A stretch of DNA of 64,000 bases from Saccopteryx bilineata (taxonomy: Eukaryota > Chordata > Mammalia > Chiroptera > Emballonuridae). A program made the position numbers and the translations under genes. Location: NCBI RefSeq assembly GCF_036850765.1, contig NC_089495.1:67990410-68054409 (forward strand), read 5' to 3'. Shown here one piece after another: positions 36,656 through 48,902 of the stretch. Below the pieces are notes generated by a model, which was not told the origin of the DNA, ran no database searches, and was given only the letters and a program-made list of their open reading frames with translations. Each line of letters starts with the position of its first letter. Positions within the stretch are counted from its first letter, which is position 1.

Positions 36656-39600
36656 ATTTTTGCCCAATTTCTTATATCATCATTTTAGGAATCATGTCAG
36701 CCCTCTTAAACAAAGTATTTTATACCATGGATTTTTTCTTCCATAAGATAGAGTTATTTCTTGAACGTATCAAGTCTGAAATCATACACATTTGTATGAT
36801 TGTGTATTCTGAATGTGAATCAGCAAGACATGTGATATCTATAAGTAGTATTCATTATATCCCTTCATTAACAAAATATGATGCTCATCAACAGCTGAAG
36901 CTTCTTTGTGTATGTCTTTTTCTCTTGCTGGAAAGTATTATTTTTTTCCATTTCTTTCATCTCCCTGATATTTACCAATGACCATATTTATCCTAAGTCC
37001 TTATTTTCCCTGAGTGCTGAGTGAGCATACTTTCCTTGTGGGTCTTTCTTCTCTACCAGAAAATAATTTCAACTATTGAACTTAATCAGTCTTTGAATAC
37101 AGATTTTCTTGCATATGGCTCAATGAATGTTATTTGGTTACTTATTAGAGCCTATGTCTGGAATTCAGCACATGTATTTTATAAAAATTTAAAATATAAT
37201 ATTAATTTATCCTTTAAAAGTTTATATGTATGGAACAATTGAAGGAGGAGCAGCTTCTTTTCTTTCTTTTATTGTGATTTTTAGCCCTTCTCCAGGATCA
37301 TTTTCATATATTTGATGAAATTTTATTTCTGGCTGTTTTTGTAAATTTACTTTGCAATTGCTTTACACTGTATATATATTGCAAATCCCATAATCAACAA
37401 GAAACTGATTCACAAGTTGATTGACATTATAGGTAAGGAATGATCTATAAGCTTGAAAGAATATTTTTGTAAGCAGACAAATATAACAAGTTGCTATTAA
37501 ATATATTTGCTTGTCATAATTTTTTTTGCTTTAATATACAGTAGGAATTCAAGTAAAAATCCTTAAATAATGAGGATGCCTGTAACTAGAGAGTGTAAGT
37601 AGGATTAGTCAAGGACAGGACAGGAGATTTTAGACAAATGAGGCAATATTTTTAAAAAGACACAAGTAGTATAGTGTTTGTAAAGCAAATTATGTAAATA
37701 CTGTTACATAATAGTTATGTATATAGTAGGAGAGATGTACTTATGAATAACAGAAATGTATTTATGAGATTAATAGAGGCAAGTCTAAAAATGTATTTTA
37801 TCACAAAGGGAATGAAAAGTCATTGACAATTCCAGCTGGGAATGACTTGATCTTATTGTGTTTAAGTCAGAGACTTTGTTGGCAGCAAGACCAATTGACC
37901 TAGTGAGAAAATACTGAAGAAAAAGTGACAAGTTAGGAAATTACAAAAATAATTAAAGGGGGGTGGAGTATTACTAAATTGTTACTACACATGAAATTAA
38001 CTATTATAGATAGTTAAGACAAAAAAACTGACCCTCTACTATGTAACAAAGGAGCAAAATAAGCAAAACGGATTGACTATCAAAATATTTTAAATAAGAA
38101 CAGTTAAAGGCAAATAAATTTCTGACTTGGAAAATTAAAAATTAATAAAGATGGAGTTTGAAAAATGAAGAGTAGAAGAGAAATGACAAATTTGGGGCAA
38201 ACGTGTAGAATCTAAAATTTCTGTGGTAAATACAAATGAGGCGATACAGGAAGAAACTGGGTGTATGAATCTGAAGCAGATCTGTGAAAACCGCGCTGGT
38301 GATTTGTATGTCTCCTGGCCTTTGCTTGAAAAATATTATTGGATATTAGGTGAAAAAAAGAAAAAAAAACAAAATTAATTTTAAAAGTTTGGTTGAAGTG
38401 GATATAGGTACAAAATAATAAAAGAAAAAGTAGAAAAATACTTTAGAGAAAGATATTGAGATTCTGATTTTATATAGCATATCCAGTGGCGATAATCTAG
38501 AAAGACGGTGATGGTTTCAAAATTTGGCCTGCCAAGTATGTAAATCTAAGCTGGATCTACAGAGTAGTTAATATTTGAAATACAAGTAACCTTTGAAGCA
38601 ATGAGGATAAATAAATTTCTTAGGGGAATTGTACAGAAAAAATGGAGGTTAGAATTTTAGAAAAAAAGAATGAAAAAGAATGGTGCTAAATAAAGTTCTG
38701 ATAAAAGACCTAGAAGAAAAAGTGAATAAAGTAGAAATAGGACCAGTGAAGTATGTTTGGAAAAAATCTAAAGAAGAAAATAATTCAGTACAGAGGCTGT
38801 GTTAACAACATAAAACACATTCAAGATTTTTCTGTAAAGAAAAAGGCATATAGTGGAAGGGCAACTCATGAGATAGTTATGACTTCATTGTGAAAATATG
38901 TGAGAGATAGGAGAAGAGTTCATGTTGAAGTTTGTTAAGAGATTATAGTAGATAATAAAATGATGCCTTCTATTTCATGGAAAGTTATAATAGGGTGCAG
39001 AGACATGGTAGGCTTGCTTTTCTTGAGAAAGGCCTGAACTTCTTTCTAGATTAAACAGTGAAATAGCAATAGATCTAAAATAATGAAAAAAGCTTTAAAA
39101 GGAATAGGTAGGGAGTGAACTAGGAAAATCAGTGAGAAAATGGGAAGAGAAGAGAGCCCTTTGAGAAGAGCACATGAATATGCAGATGTGTTTGAGTGCG
39201 TGTTTATAAAATCAGTTTTTAGTGCAAAAATATGGAAATGGATATATAGTTCTTATCCAATGGATTAAACTTTCTTGAAGAAAGTTTGAGCTGCTTGCAT
39301 AAGAAAAGGCTCATATTAGCAGAAGAATGGAGATACACAAATGTTGATATATGTGAAATGGTAAAAGGATAAAAAAGAGTCGCAATTACCCCACATGTGT
39401 TAGAAATCATTTATCTGAAGTCATACAACAGAACAGGAATCACTAATCATTATTAATTTATCAAATTTAGAGCTGAAAAGAAAGATTACAAGATTGATTA
39501 AAGTTAGATTTTTTTCAAGGATAATTTTCTCTCTTTTTACTAACCCAAAATATAATATATGCCTATTTTGTAATATACCCATTGTAAATAAATTTATCTA

Positions 39601-40116
39601 GCAAAGGTTATTTCCACAGAGATCTGCTCTAAATGGTAAATCAATATTTGGCTCCATTTTTCTTAGACTCACTTCGCCTTCAGCAGGGGCAGGCCCTAGC
39701 ATCAGTCATTGGGACCAGGAAACAGAAGTAAGTAAACCTAAGATAATGGTCAAACTGCATTTGCTATGCTCTCAGCAAATGCGTGTCTACGAAAAATGCT
39801 TCTTCAAATTTGCTATCTAAAAACAGTGAACCCATAAAGTATAGGAATTATCCTGAAGGTGAAAATTCCTGAATTTTCCCCCCAGAAATAAGAATAGAAA
39901 TATAGAAGAGTCCTGACCATTTTTCCAAAATAGTGCTGTCTTCTGAGAACTTGATCTTTATAGTGAATATTATATATTTTTTGTACAAAATGTCTTTTTC
40001 TGACCAGAAAATCCTCATAGCCTATTCCAAGAGTGAAAATACAAGTTCTGAGAATATAGAATTGGTGTTAATAAACAAAAAAGCTCAAGACAGAACCATC
40101 CAACCTATGCCTTCAT
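36656..40116. other. Long AT-rich stretch, nothing recognised
   Basis: About 3.5 kb without recognisable repeat or gene. The part at 37550-39250 is purine-rich on the plus strand. Short ORFs lack features. Confidence 0.4.
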
Positions 40117-40160
40117 CTCTCTCTCTCTCTCTCTCTCTCTCACCCCCCCCCCCACACAAT
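40117..40160. repeat. (CT)n followed by a C-run and CA units
   Basis: About 12 CT units followed by a run of C and then acacaa. Confidence 0.9.
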
Positions 40161-41814
40161 ACACACTAAGAAGAGGTGGTTGGGGAGAGCACCCAACACA
40201 TTTTTTTCAGATGGAATAATTTTCCATCTATTTAAATTACAAAAGTAGCTCTGACTCCCTATAATTTAATAAATGAGCCTTTGAGATGTTCATTTCTATG
40301 ACCATTGAAATAGCTTTCCTAAAGATGTATGGTTGGTTTTATTTAGAATTATTGTCAGATGTTTCTCAATGTGTTTGCACGATGCTAACAGAAATGGCAA
40401 TGGTCATTGTAGCTATCAACACCATATAATGACTGTTAACGCAGATTTCACTGTTCCACACCTATGTGTTCTCATCTCTACTACATCTGTGCCTGGCATC
40501 CCTTTTCATTTATGAGACTGCCTTAAATGCATGCATTTTATCTTTCATCTCTAGAATAGACCTCTAACACTGATGCTCAGCTGCTAAAAAAGAGTATGGC
40601 TCTGTGGGCTCTTTCCAGTGCACATCTATTCTGATTGATGCTTGTACCACGCTGATAGTTATGTGTTTAGTTTAAATTGCCTATAATGTGATTTGCCCAT
40701 TTAGACTTAATTATTAGCTCCTATTCTTCCAAATGATTGACTTTTCTAGAATGTACCTTGAAACTTTTGTATGGTCAATAAATGTTCCTCCGAAAGTTAC
40801 TTCTTGTTTTTATTAAGATATCACTGTCACTTATGGTTCTATTTTTATTTTTTACACTTACCAGTATCATTTTTCTTTTATGATACATATATCTCAGGGT
40901 ATGGAGGTAACACTGGTATCACCCTTCTTTCCAAACACCACTTTCAAAATATTGCTTTTTCTGTTATGTGTTTAAAATTCTGCTTCTTTTAAGTATTGTG
41001 TTATGTGTCTATCACTTTCCCCTGGCTTTCAAATAATGATTATATATTTATCTCTGCAAACCCTCTATAATCCTTCAACAGCTTAAGCTCCTGCATTACT
41101 TTTCTCTACTGTACTAAGACTGCTCTCATTAACATATGCTACTTAAACATGAATGTGGATAAGCTATCCGTCACAGTGCTTCTCTTTCATTCTACTCAAT
41201 AACCCATAGAGTCAAAGGTCAGAATCTTTTATCATCTAAAAATGAGTCAACTCTTAAATCACAAGCTTAAAGCAAGCTCTTTCCTAGTTTTAGCCTTTTA
41301 ACTTTCAGCAGGTTTATTCAAGTACATTCTATTCAATTATTCCTTTTGCTTTATCAGGTGTTCCATCCTCTAACTTAACTAGTTATATTCTATCCATCAA
41401 CTTTATTTATTTAGTTATTTTCTTAATAATTTCTACATTTATATACTCTAAATACACTTGGTTATTTAAAATAATATTACACTTTTATCATCTAACTTTA
41501 TATCAACTCCAGTAAAAGTCAACCATCTGTTTTATCCACATGCAGAAAGTAAGGTGCTTCTAAAAAAAAAATTCCCATAAATTGGAATAAAACTCTAACT
41601 TAAATTGTTCATTATCATCTCAACTAGACATTAAATTTTCTGGAACTGTTATTACTGTGCTAGATCTAAGCAGCCTGGTCACATATTGGGTGAGTCAGGA
41701 GACTGAATTCATTTGTACTGAGAGAAAATCTGAAGATCTAAAAACTCTACTTGCATTGTAGTGGGAAACATTCTGTAACTAGTTTTCTTCTCATATAGTC
41801 ATTAGTTTTATAAC
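40161..41814. other. AT-rich sequence, nothing recognised
   Basis: Less AT-rich than its surroundings at 40400-40620 but no gene or repeat recognised. Confidence 0.4.
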
Positions 41815-42170
41815 TTTAATTGACCACATGACTGGTGGCCAGAATAAGATCCCCCAAAGATGTCAACACCCTGATTTCTCAACCCTGAGGGACTCTGCAG
41901 ATAAGATTAAGCTATAAATAGTGAGAGGTGGATTGTTTTGGATTAATAGGAGAGGTTAAGAATTCAGAGGGATCATTAATATTAAAGGATATCTGGAAAG
42001 GCAAGGAAACTCAAAAAAAAAAGAGAAAAAAAGTTCTGCCAAAGCCTTGATTTTAGCTCACTGAGACTGATATCAGATTTCTACAGAATTCAAAGATAAT
42101 ACATTTTGGGGTTTGTTGTTAAAGATACTAAATTTATGATAGTTTGAAAAAGCAATAGAAAGCTACTAAA
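41815..42170 (+). mobile_element. MLT1-like (MaLR) LTR fragment
   Basis: The start tggccagaataagatccccc and the end (ttgattttagctcactgaga, later gaaagctactaa) follow the MLT1 layout, with a middle deletion. It is ancient and diverged. Confidence 0.7.
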
Positions 42171-42368
42171 TATAAAAATGAATTAAACCAAATATACTAA
42201 TTTTAGGTCTGGTTAGCTATGTTACATTATCTCAATCACTGCTACATATCTGACTATAGAAACTTTCTCAAGATGCATATTGGGTAACCTTCATGTAAAA
42301 CTGATGAGACACAATGTTTACATCACTTTGACTTACACTCAAAATTTAGGCAGTCATTCTTTACTATA

Positions 42369-42740
42369 TGGTCCTAGCTGATTGGCCCAGTGGTAGAGTA
42401 CCACCAGGTATGTGGATGCCCCATTTCCATATCTGTTCTGGGGACACAGGAGAAGCACCCATCTGCTTCTCCACCCCTCCACCTCTTGCTTCTCTTTCTC
42501 TCTCTCTTTCCCTCCTGCAGTTACGGCTCAACTGGAGCAAGTTGACCCCAGAAGTTGAGGATGGCTCCATAGCCTCAGCCTCAGGTGCTAAGGAGAGCTC
42601 TGTTTGTGAGCCATGGAGCAATGCCCCAGATGGGCAGATCATTGGCCCCTAGTAGGCTTGCTGGGTGGATCCTGGTTGGGGCACATACAGAGTCTGTCTC
42701 TGCCTCCATTCTTCTCACTGAATAAAAAAATAATAAAAGA
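42369..42740 (+). mobile_element. SINE A, diverged
   Basis: The head ggtcctagctgattggccca is followed by the pyrimidine tract, the ggctcaactggagcaag body, and an A-rich tail ending near 42740. ORFs inside are SINE shadows. Confidence 0.88.
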
Positions 42741-42928
42741 AATAAAAGAACTAAAATTTTTTTACTATAGTTCTGAAATAGTAACACACTTATATTGTTA
42801 TGTTTCTGTGAAATGTCTTAATATTTGGTAGAAAATTTTACTTATTTATATATTTTATGTTTGTAGTTGGCCAGTAGTTATCTGTGAATTTTTATTCTTC
42901 CACATACATTTTAAAAATGGTTTATTAT

Positions 42929-43308
42929 TATTATTATTATTATATTTTTATGAAGTAAGAAGCAGGGAGGCAGAGAGACAGACTCTTGCATGCATCCGAC
43001 CAAGCTCCACTTGGCAAGACCCACTAGGGGGCAATGCTCTGCCCATGTGGGGCATTGATCCATTGCAACTGGAGCCATTTGAGTGCATGAGGTGGAGGCT
43101 ATAGAGCCTTCCTCAGCTCCTGGGCCAACTTTGCTCCAATGGAGCCTTGGCTGCAGGAGGGGATGAGAGAGACAGAGAGGAAGAAGAGAGGGAAGGGAGG
43201 AGAAGGGGATGGGTGCTCCTGTGTGCCCTGGCCAGGAATAGAACCCGGGACTTCCATACACCGGACCTATGCTCTATCGCTTTGCCAACCGGCCAGGAAA
43301 AAAAAAAA
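42929..43308 (-). mobile_element. SINE A
   Basis: A minus-strand copy, bounded by GGTTTATTAT at 42919-42928 and 43309-43318. A run of A lies between the SINE head and the right duplication (43298-43308), so there is A-rich sequence at the 5' end of the element as well as the usual tail (here (TTA)n) at the other end. Confidence 0.88.
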
Positions 43309-43318
43309 GGTTTATTAT

Positions 43319-44692
43319 ATTTTTAAATACCATACAATTAAAGTTTTATTAAACATAATTGAATTTAAAGTTAATTGGAAAGAATAATATGTTTATAATA
43401 TTGTATTATCTCACTCAATATCATGAGGTATCTTTCATTTATCCAGTTTTCCTGGTTCTTTATTTAAAAATGTTTGAGAGTTTTTCAAATAGAGCTTTTA
43501 TAAATTTTAAGTTCTAGATTCTTATTCTTTTTATTCTATAATAAATAATATATCTGTCTATTAAAACTTTATCAAAGACTCAGAAACAATATAAGTGTTA
43601 TAGACTAAAAAAATTATTATAGATATGAACTTTTACAGAATTTTGAGGCCTAACTAAAAAGTCTCTAAATGGCTGTTGCTTATGTACATGATATGGTTTT
43701 GAAATATCTATAGGTCAGGAAGGTAGCATCTGGGAAGGAAGAATCAATGTAAAATAAGGAGGAACAAGACCACTAAAATTCATGAAGACAAACTAAAAGC
43801 AGCAAGAATGAGTTAGGAGTTTTAAGGGTGAGGAAAAACACACTTACCTGGAAAAATAAACTTGCATTTGTCTCTCATCACCTCAATGATGCAGGTGAAA
43901 GTCAAAAGAACCTGGTATATTTTCTCATGGAGCTGGAGGTGCCCATACAGTTGTTCTTGTAGAATCTACAAGAGAAGGTTCAGTGGTAGCTGGAATATCT
44001 GTGGGGCTGGCTGCTATTCCTTACCAAACAGGTAATTTAACATATCATTGACAATGTGCTTAAGCTATCACCATGCTTGGCTACTGACACCAAATTTCAG
44101 AGCATTAAAAAAAAAAAACGGCTCCTGCTTTACTTGAACCTTCCAAGTCTCATGTTAATGTCTATCATGGTTGACCATTTTCTAGACCAAAAAAAGAATT
44201 TTTCAAAATATTATTCTAACTCTGTTAGACTAATTGAATACAAAGCCACCATGATATCTACTTTAAAAACAAATTATGTGGCATTAGCTCTTTAATGATA
44301 AAATAATATTTATTTATCAATTGATTTTATATGTATCATCCTTTAGAACTCATTAATTTTAATGACAGCAATAAAAATTACTGATTCTGTACTTGAATTT
44401 TTTAAATAATGACTGATTATCTCTTACTTTCTCATCCAAATATCCTCATTATTATTGTATTACTTTCCCTACAGCATTGGCCAGGACCTTTAAGTAATGG
44501 TCAGGATCATGTTTCTTAATCATGATAATCCCTTTTTCATTCTTAAATTTCAAGAGGGTATTTTTGAAGCATCTTGAGTAAAGAACTTTCCAGATTTTCT
44601 GGTCACCCCAAATGCAATTACTTGTCCTTATAAAAGAGAGTCACAGAAAGAGTCAACTACAGAAGATGAAAAGTTGATGAGATTTTTGGGAT
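43319..44692. other. AT-rich sequence with one faint coding-like stretch
   Basis: No repeat recognised. See the candidate at 43915-44050. Confidence 0.4.
43915..44050 (+). pseudogene. Possible decayed coding fragment, unidentified
   Basis: A short open stretch encodes FSHGAGGAHTVVLVES and continues in frame with non-AT-biased codons, bounded by stops before and after. An A-run follows at 44106-44118. It could be part of a processed pseudogene or chance. I could not assign a family. Confidence 0.2.
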
Positions 44693-44744
44693 AAGAGATT
44701 GCAGTAATATCTTATTTTACCTTACCCTACCTATTTTATTTTAT

Positions 44745-45683
44745 TTATTTTATTATTTTATTTCATTTTATTTTATTTTATATGTGAGAGTATGGGAGAT
44801 AATGAGGCAGACTCTCACATGTACCCTGTTGAGTAGATAAAATATATTATTCTCACTTTGTTAAAAATGGTGCTGCCTACGTGGAAGCCCATCACCCAGG
44901 TGATAATATTAATTGCCCTTCTTGCTTGGGATGGGCACGATTATATTAATATGTGTTGGGGTGGGCTTTGGGCAGGCAGGATCCTTGTACCTTGGGGCTT
45001 GGTTTTAGAACTAAGCTTTTCCCACCCTTTTTGATGTGCAGTGGTGCACTTTCATAAGGTATCCCAGTATGCCTCAGATAAGTGACTTTGTATCAGAGAT
45101 TTCCTTGTTTGTATATTGGATTAAAGGTTTTGATCTCTACACTATAAAGTGGGGCAGACCGGGAGCTTGCTCTCTCTTAGCATTAGAGGAGAGAGCAGAA
45201 AAAGGAGAGCAGAGAAAGGCCATGTGGAGGAGGCCAGGAGAAGCAGCCAAGATGGCAGAGTGTTGAAGGAGAAACCAGTTTATGCAGAATTAGTGCAGAG
45301 AGGAGATGGGGAACAGAGGTGAATGAGACTGGTGAGGTTAGAAACCTTTGATTCTAGGAAACTTGGATAAGTCAGTGGTTTTGGGAGCCCTGAACGAAAA
45401 GAGAAGTGTTTTCCCACTGTGTGTATTTCTTGCCTACCCATTGCAAGCTAGGATTAAAGCTAATGGCCCACCAGTTCTTGGCTACATAGTTTCATTACTG
45501 TCTGTCCGAATCTAATGCAAACCTGCATGGGCCAGGTGGCTGTGGTGATGGCGTGGCCACTGGCCATACACACCCCAACCGGGATCCACCTGGCAAACCC
45601 ATCTTGAGATGATGCTTGAGTATCAAGCTGTTTTCAGCACTAGAGTCTGTTGTGCTTAATAGAGTTATCCTCAGTGTCTAGGG
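44745..45683 (-). mobile_element. SINE A, head-truncated, split by an LTR
   Basis: 44745-44826 holds the tail (T-rich) and 3' body up to catgtaccc. 45571-45683 continues with caccccaaccgggatccacc and runs to gtctagggc. The normal head complement is absent where hAT-like sequence begins. Confidence 0.75.
44827..45570 (+). mobile_element. Solo LTR, family 1 variant
   Basis: It begins TGTTGAGTAGATAAAA and ends GGCCATACA, 744 bp. The flanking 5-mers are TACCC (44822-44826) and CACCC (45571-45575), a duplication with one change. It lies within the SINE A body. The middle resembles the LTRs at 59402 and 61130 (tttgggagccctgaa, then ttttccca), so it bridges LTR families 1 and 2. Confidence 0.88.
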
Positions 45684-45898
45684 CAGTGGTTCTAAAACTT
45701 TTTAAAGTCAGGGCACATTTAAAATCCTAAAAATAATTGCAGGTGCACTATATACAAATTTCTGAGAAATATGTAATAATAATTAAGTCAAATATTAAAG
45801 AAAAAATATATAAAATCCAAGCATGCTTTTATGGTAATTAAATGAAATAAATATGGCAAAATTAAATATTTTGACATTAAGAAACAAAACAAAAAAAA
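45684..45898 (+). mobile_element. hAT-like (Charlie/MER-type) fragment with A-rich tail
   Basis: It starts cagtggttctaaaacttttt, a typical hAT terminus, and continues to an A-rich end (aaacaaaacaaaaaaaaaa). No second hAT terminus is present. The A-tail directly before the target duplication suggests it was copied from RNA. Confidence 0.6.
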
Positions 45899-46100
45899 AA
45901 GAGATTGCAGTAATGAAAGTGAAAGATGAAGGGAGGGCCTAGAAATCAGATAATACAGTGATGGAGACGCTGAAAAAGACAAAGGATTAGATTATTCTCT
46001 CAGAACCCTCAGAATCAACCAACTAACTGTATTGACATTTTGGTTTTAGTCCAGTGAAACTAATTTTAGACGATGGTCTCCTGAAAAGTAAAACAATATA

Positions 46101-46177
46101 TACTGTTCACAAAAATTAGGGGATATTTTATAGCTTCATATTCATTTTGAAATATCCCCTAATTTTTGTGAGCAGTA
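46101..46177 (-). mobile_element. Mariner-type MITE, 77 bp
   Basis: Same element as at 27761-27837, in the opposite orientation: the core reads tagcttcatattcattttga. The ends are TACTGTTCACAAAAATTAGG and the complement of a near-identical repeat. TA flanks lie at 46099-46100 and 46178-46179. Confidence 0.88.
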
Positions 46178-46226
46178 TATTTGGGATTTTTAAAGTTATT
46201 GCATTTGGAATAATTTGTTATAGCAA

Positions 46227-46449
46227 TGATGGGCAAACAAGTGTGTAGGCTAGTTCACTTACACTTTGCCTGACTGGTACATGAGCATGGGGCAGCATCT
46301 GGTGTGTATAATCTATGTAAGGCTGCAGGTGCTTGCCCTCAGGGCTGCAGATTATAGATTGTGGATTGCTTACTGCCATTGGGAGGAACCATCTTTTGCT
46401 ATTGTTTGCCGGAGAAGGGGTTCCACCCCCAGCCGGTTTTGCTTGTCAG

Positions 46450-46482
<33 letters not shown>

Positions 46483-46621
46483 AGTTTGCTCTGCTTGCTG
46501 CTTGTGCACGGTTGAGAGACTCTAATAAATGGAATGGTCCACCATCCTCCAGCTCCGCAGTTTTTGTACTGTCTGCCTGAATACAATGGAAATCTGTGTG
46601 GCCAGGGCCACTGGACTTACA
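46227..46621 (+). mobile_element. Solo LTR, family 3, 395 bp, with (GA)n
   Basis: It begins TGATGGGCAAACAAG and ends CTGGACTTACA. The flanks are AGCAA (46222-46226) and AGCAG (46622-46626), a 5-bp duplication with one change. It contains (GA)n at about 46451-46480 and AATAAA near 46524. The last 60 bp (actgtctgcctgaatacaat onwards) parallels the end of family 1 LTRs, so it shares a U5 ancestor. Confidence 0.78.
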
Positions 46622-46626
46622 AGCAG

Positions 46627-47042
46627 CAATAAGAAATGAATATAAGTACCACAGTAAGGAAGCAAAAAATAGCCAAGCACAGAATTATACAGAATTGCAG
46701 TTATGTTGTGCCAAAGAGTATAGATTAAATTCAACTTAACAAATTCAAATAAATGAATTAAAAAATATTTTCAGTAGTTCAGATTGTTGGAAGCTAATGA
46801 AGTAAATACTTGCAGTAGAGTAAAAGGAATAAGTCAAGCGTAAGCATTAAGCTAGGGAGTCACAAGGGCATTTTATTTTGAGAATATTTTTTTCTTAAAG
46901 CTAGTGTAAGATATCTGAGATATAACTAAAATACAGCTTAGAAGCAGCCTTTGTAAATAATAAATGGTGCAAAATATGTCCTGATTCCTCAAAAATTTCA
47001 GATGTTTGAATTAACACATATTTCAAGTGTATGAAACATAAA
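46627..47042. other. AT-rich sequence, nothing recognised
   Basis: No ORF or repeat recognised. Confidence 0.4.
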
Positions 47043-47054
47043 TAAATCACTATA

Positions 47055-47351
47055 GGCCTTGGCTGGTTGGCTCAGTGGCCTGGCATGCAGACATCTGAGG
47101 TTCAATCCCTGGTCAGGGCACACATGAGAAGTGACCATTTGCTTTTCTCCCCCTCACTCTCCCTCTTCTGTCCCTCTTCCTCTCCCACAGCCAGAAGCTC
47201 CATTGGCTTGAGCATAGTTCCATGGCGTTGATGATAGCTTGGTTGTTCTGAGCATCAGCTCAAGACCGGGGGGGGGGTGTTATTGAATGGATCCTATTGG
47301 GGCACATGTGGGAGTCTCTCCATCTCCCCTCCAATCACTTAAACAATAAAG
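47055..47351 (+). mobile_element. SINE A, diverged
   Basis: The head is ggccttggctggttggctca, with an internal deletion around the A-box, and a run of G at 47270-47277. It is bounded by taaatcactata at 47043-47054 and taaatcattata (one change), whose last base is 47363. Confidence 0.85.
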
Positions 47352-47363
47352 TAAATCATTATA

Positions 47364-48008
47364 AAATGGATAATTAATATATTAAAATGAAAATTTTAAA
47401 AATAATATAAATCTTCATAAAGCAATATTATTTTAAACATTAACAATTAGCAAATTAAAAGTTATCCATAGAAATAAAAAAGCAATTAAACATTGTTAAA
47501 GTAACATAAATTTTGAGATGAAAAAATTGGAAGGGTGAAGATAGGCTTTTAATCTCTAGCCTTTATCTCTGTTCTCCAGTGAATATGCATACTTTACTTT
47601 TTAAGAAAAATAAAAATCTTTCAATTAATGAGCACACTCTCCAAGACATGCCCCAGCTAAACATTCAGAACTTAAAATACTTGTACTTCTACTAGGTTAT
47701 ATGAACCAACCCATGAATTATATTGATAAATGCTAATGATTGTGTGTGTATATGTTTGTGTATGTGTTTAAACTTGAGAATTAATTGTTTTCTTCTGCTT
47801 TGTAAGGATGTATGACAAAAGCCATTTGAATATCTAATAAAAATTACTATAATTTTTAAATTAAAATGTTATTTTTGCTTATAAAATTTTAAGTTTTAAT
47901 TTTAAACTTTAGTTTAAATGTTTAGAACCACACCAATTTATCTACTGTAAAAAATTAAGTTGGTATCTTCTCAGAAACAGAACACATAATGTACACACCT
48001 AAAATTTA
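47364..48008. other. AT-rich sequence, nothing recognised
   Basis: A short (TG)n-like run lies near 47740-47770; nothing else was recognised. Confidence 0.4.
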
Positions 48009-48340
48009 GCCTTGGCCAGTTATCTCAGTGGTATAGCATCACTGACTTGTCAGGGCACACAGGAAAGGTGACCATCTGCTTCTCTCCCCCTCCCTCACCC
48101 TTCCCTTTATCTCTGTCTCTACTCTTCCCACAACCATGGTTCAATCGAGCTATCGCCTGGGTGCTGAGAATGGCTTCATGGAGCATTCCCCTCAGGTGCT
48201 AAATAATAGCTCTGTTATAAGCATGAACCTATATGGGCAGAATATTGGCTCCAGAGGGGGGTTGCTGGGTGGTTCCCATTTGGGGCGCTTGCTGGAGTCT
48301 TTTAATCTCTTCCTCTCATTTGAAAACGAAGAAAAAAATT
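48009..48340 (+). mobile_element. SINE A, diverged
   Basis: The head agccttggccagttatctca lacks about 30 bp between the A- and B-boxes. The body includes ccatggttcaatcgagc and the tail is A-rich. Confidence 0.82.
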
Positions 48341-48897
48341 AAGAAAAAAACAATACTCACATTTGGAGAGAAAATTTTTTGTAAAGTTAGAGAATCTTAG
48401 CTGCAGAATGAAAGGCAGAAAGCATGGGATGAACAAAAAGCATATGGCTAGAGTGCTCCAAAAAGAAAATTTATTTAAAATGTCTGGATGCAAGGATACC
48501 AAGATGCAGCAAAGCCATGTCTCCATAGGGGAGGGTAAAAGTAAGGTTTTTACAGTTTAATCAGGGGTATTGGAAAAAGCAGCTGACATCATTGCCTCTA
48601 TAGGTAAAAATAAATACATTTTTGTATATAGATTAGAGTGGCACCACAGCTTCTCCAAATTGTTTATCTCCCAACTTAACTGTCTAAAGGAGTCTTGGGC
48701 TGGTTCCAAATGTCCCTGGCCACCCAGCTGGCCAAGGTTTCAAGCAAGGCAGTCCCTCCTTGTCACATGGGTTTGCAGCATCTTTGACCTTGTAGCTAAA
48801 CTTTTTATAAACAATGATTGTAATTTAAACTCTCATAATTGTCAGGATCCTTTGCAATGTAAGCTTTTCCTATATTTTATGCAAAGATAAACTTTTT
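48341..48897. other. Unidentified sequence left of a solo LTR
   Basis: Less AT-rich than most of the window, with a mixed frame at 48570-48890 of 106 codons that shows no known domain. It is probably an unrecognised old repeat or unique DNA. It does not match the internal region at 60056-61129. Confidence 0.35.
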
Positions 48898-48902
48898 GCT
48901 AC

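Larger units (their letters stand above)
44709..45898. mobile_element. Target-duplication-bounded chimera: minus SINE A joined to plus hAT fragment
   Basis: A perfect 16-bp duplication AAGAGATTGCAGTAAT lies at 44693-44708 and 45899-45914. Inside, the left edge is T-rich (tail of a minus-strand SINE A) and the right edge is A-rich (tail of a plus-strand segment), so both partners point outward. The SINE head is missing at the junction near 45684. An LTR later inserted into the SINE part. Confidence 0.75.

Noticed and set aside
43840..43870. acttacctgg as the start of a U1 snRNA copy
   Set aside because: The match covers only the first few bases. The following sequence does not continue as U1.
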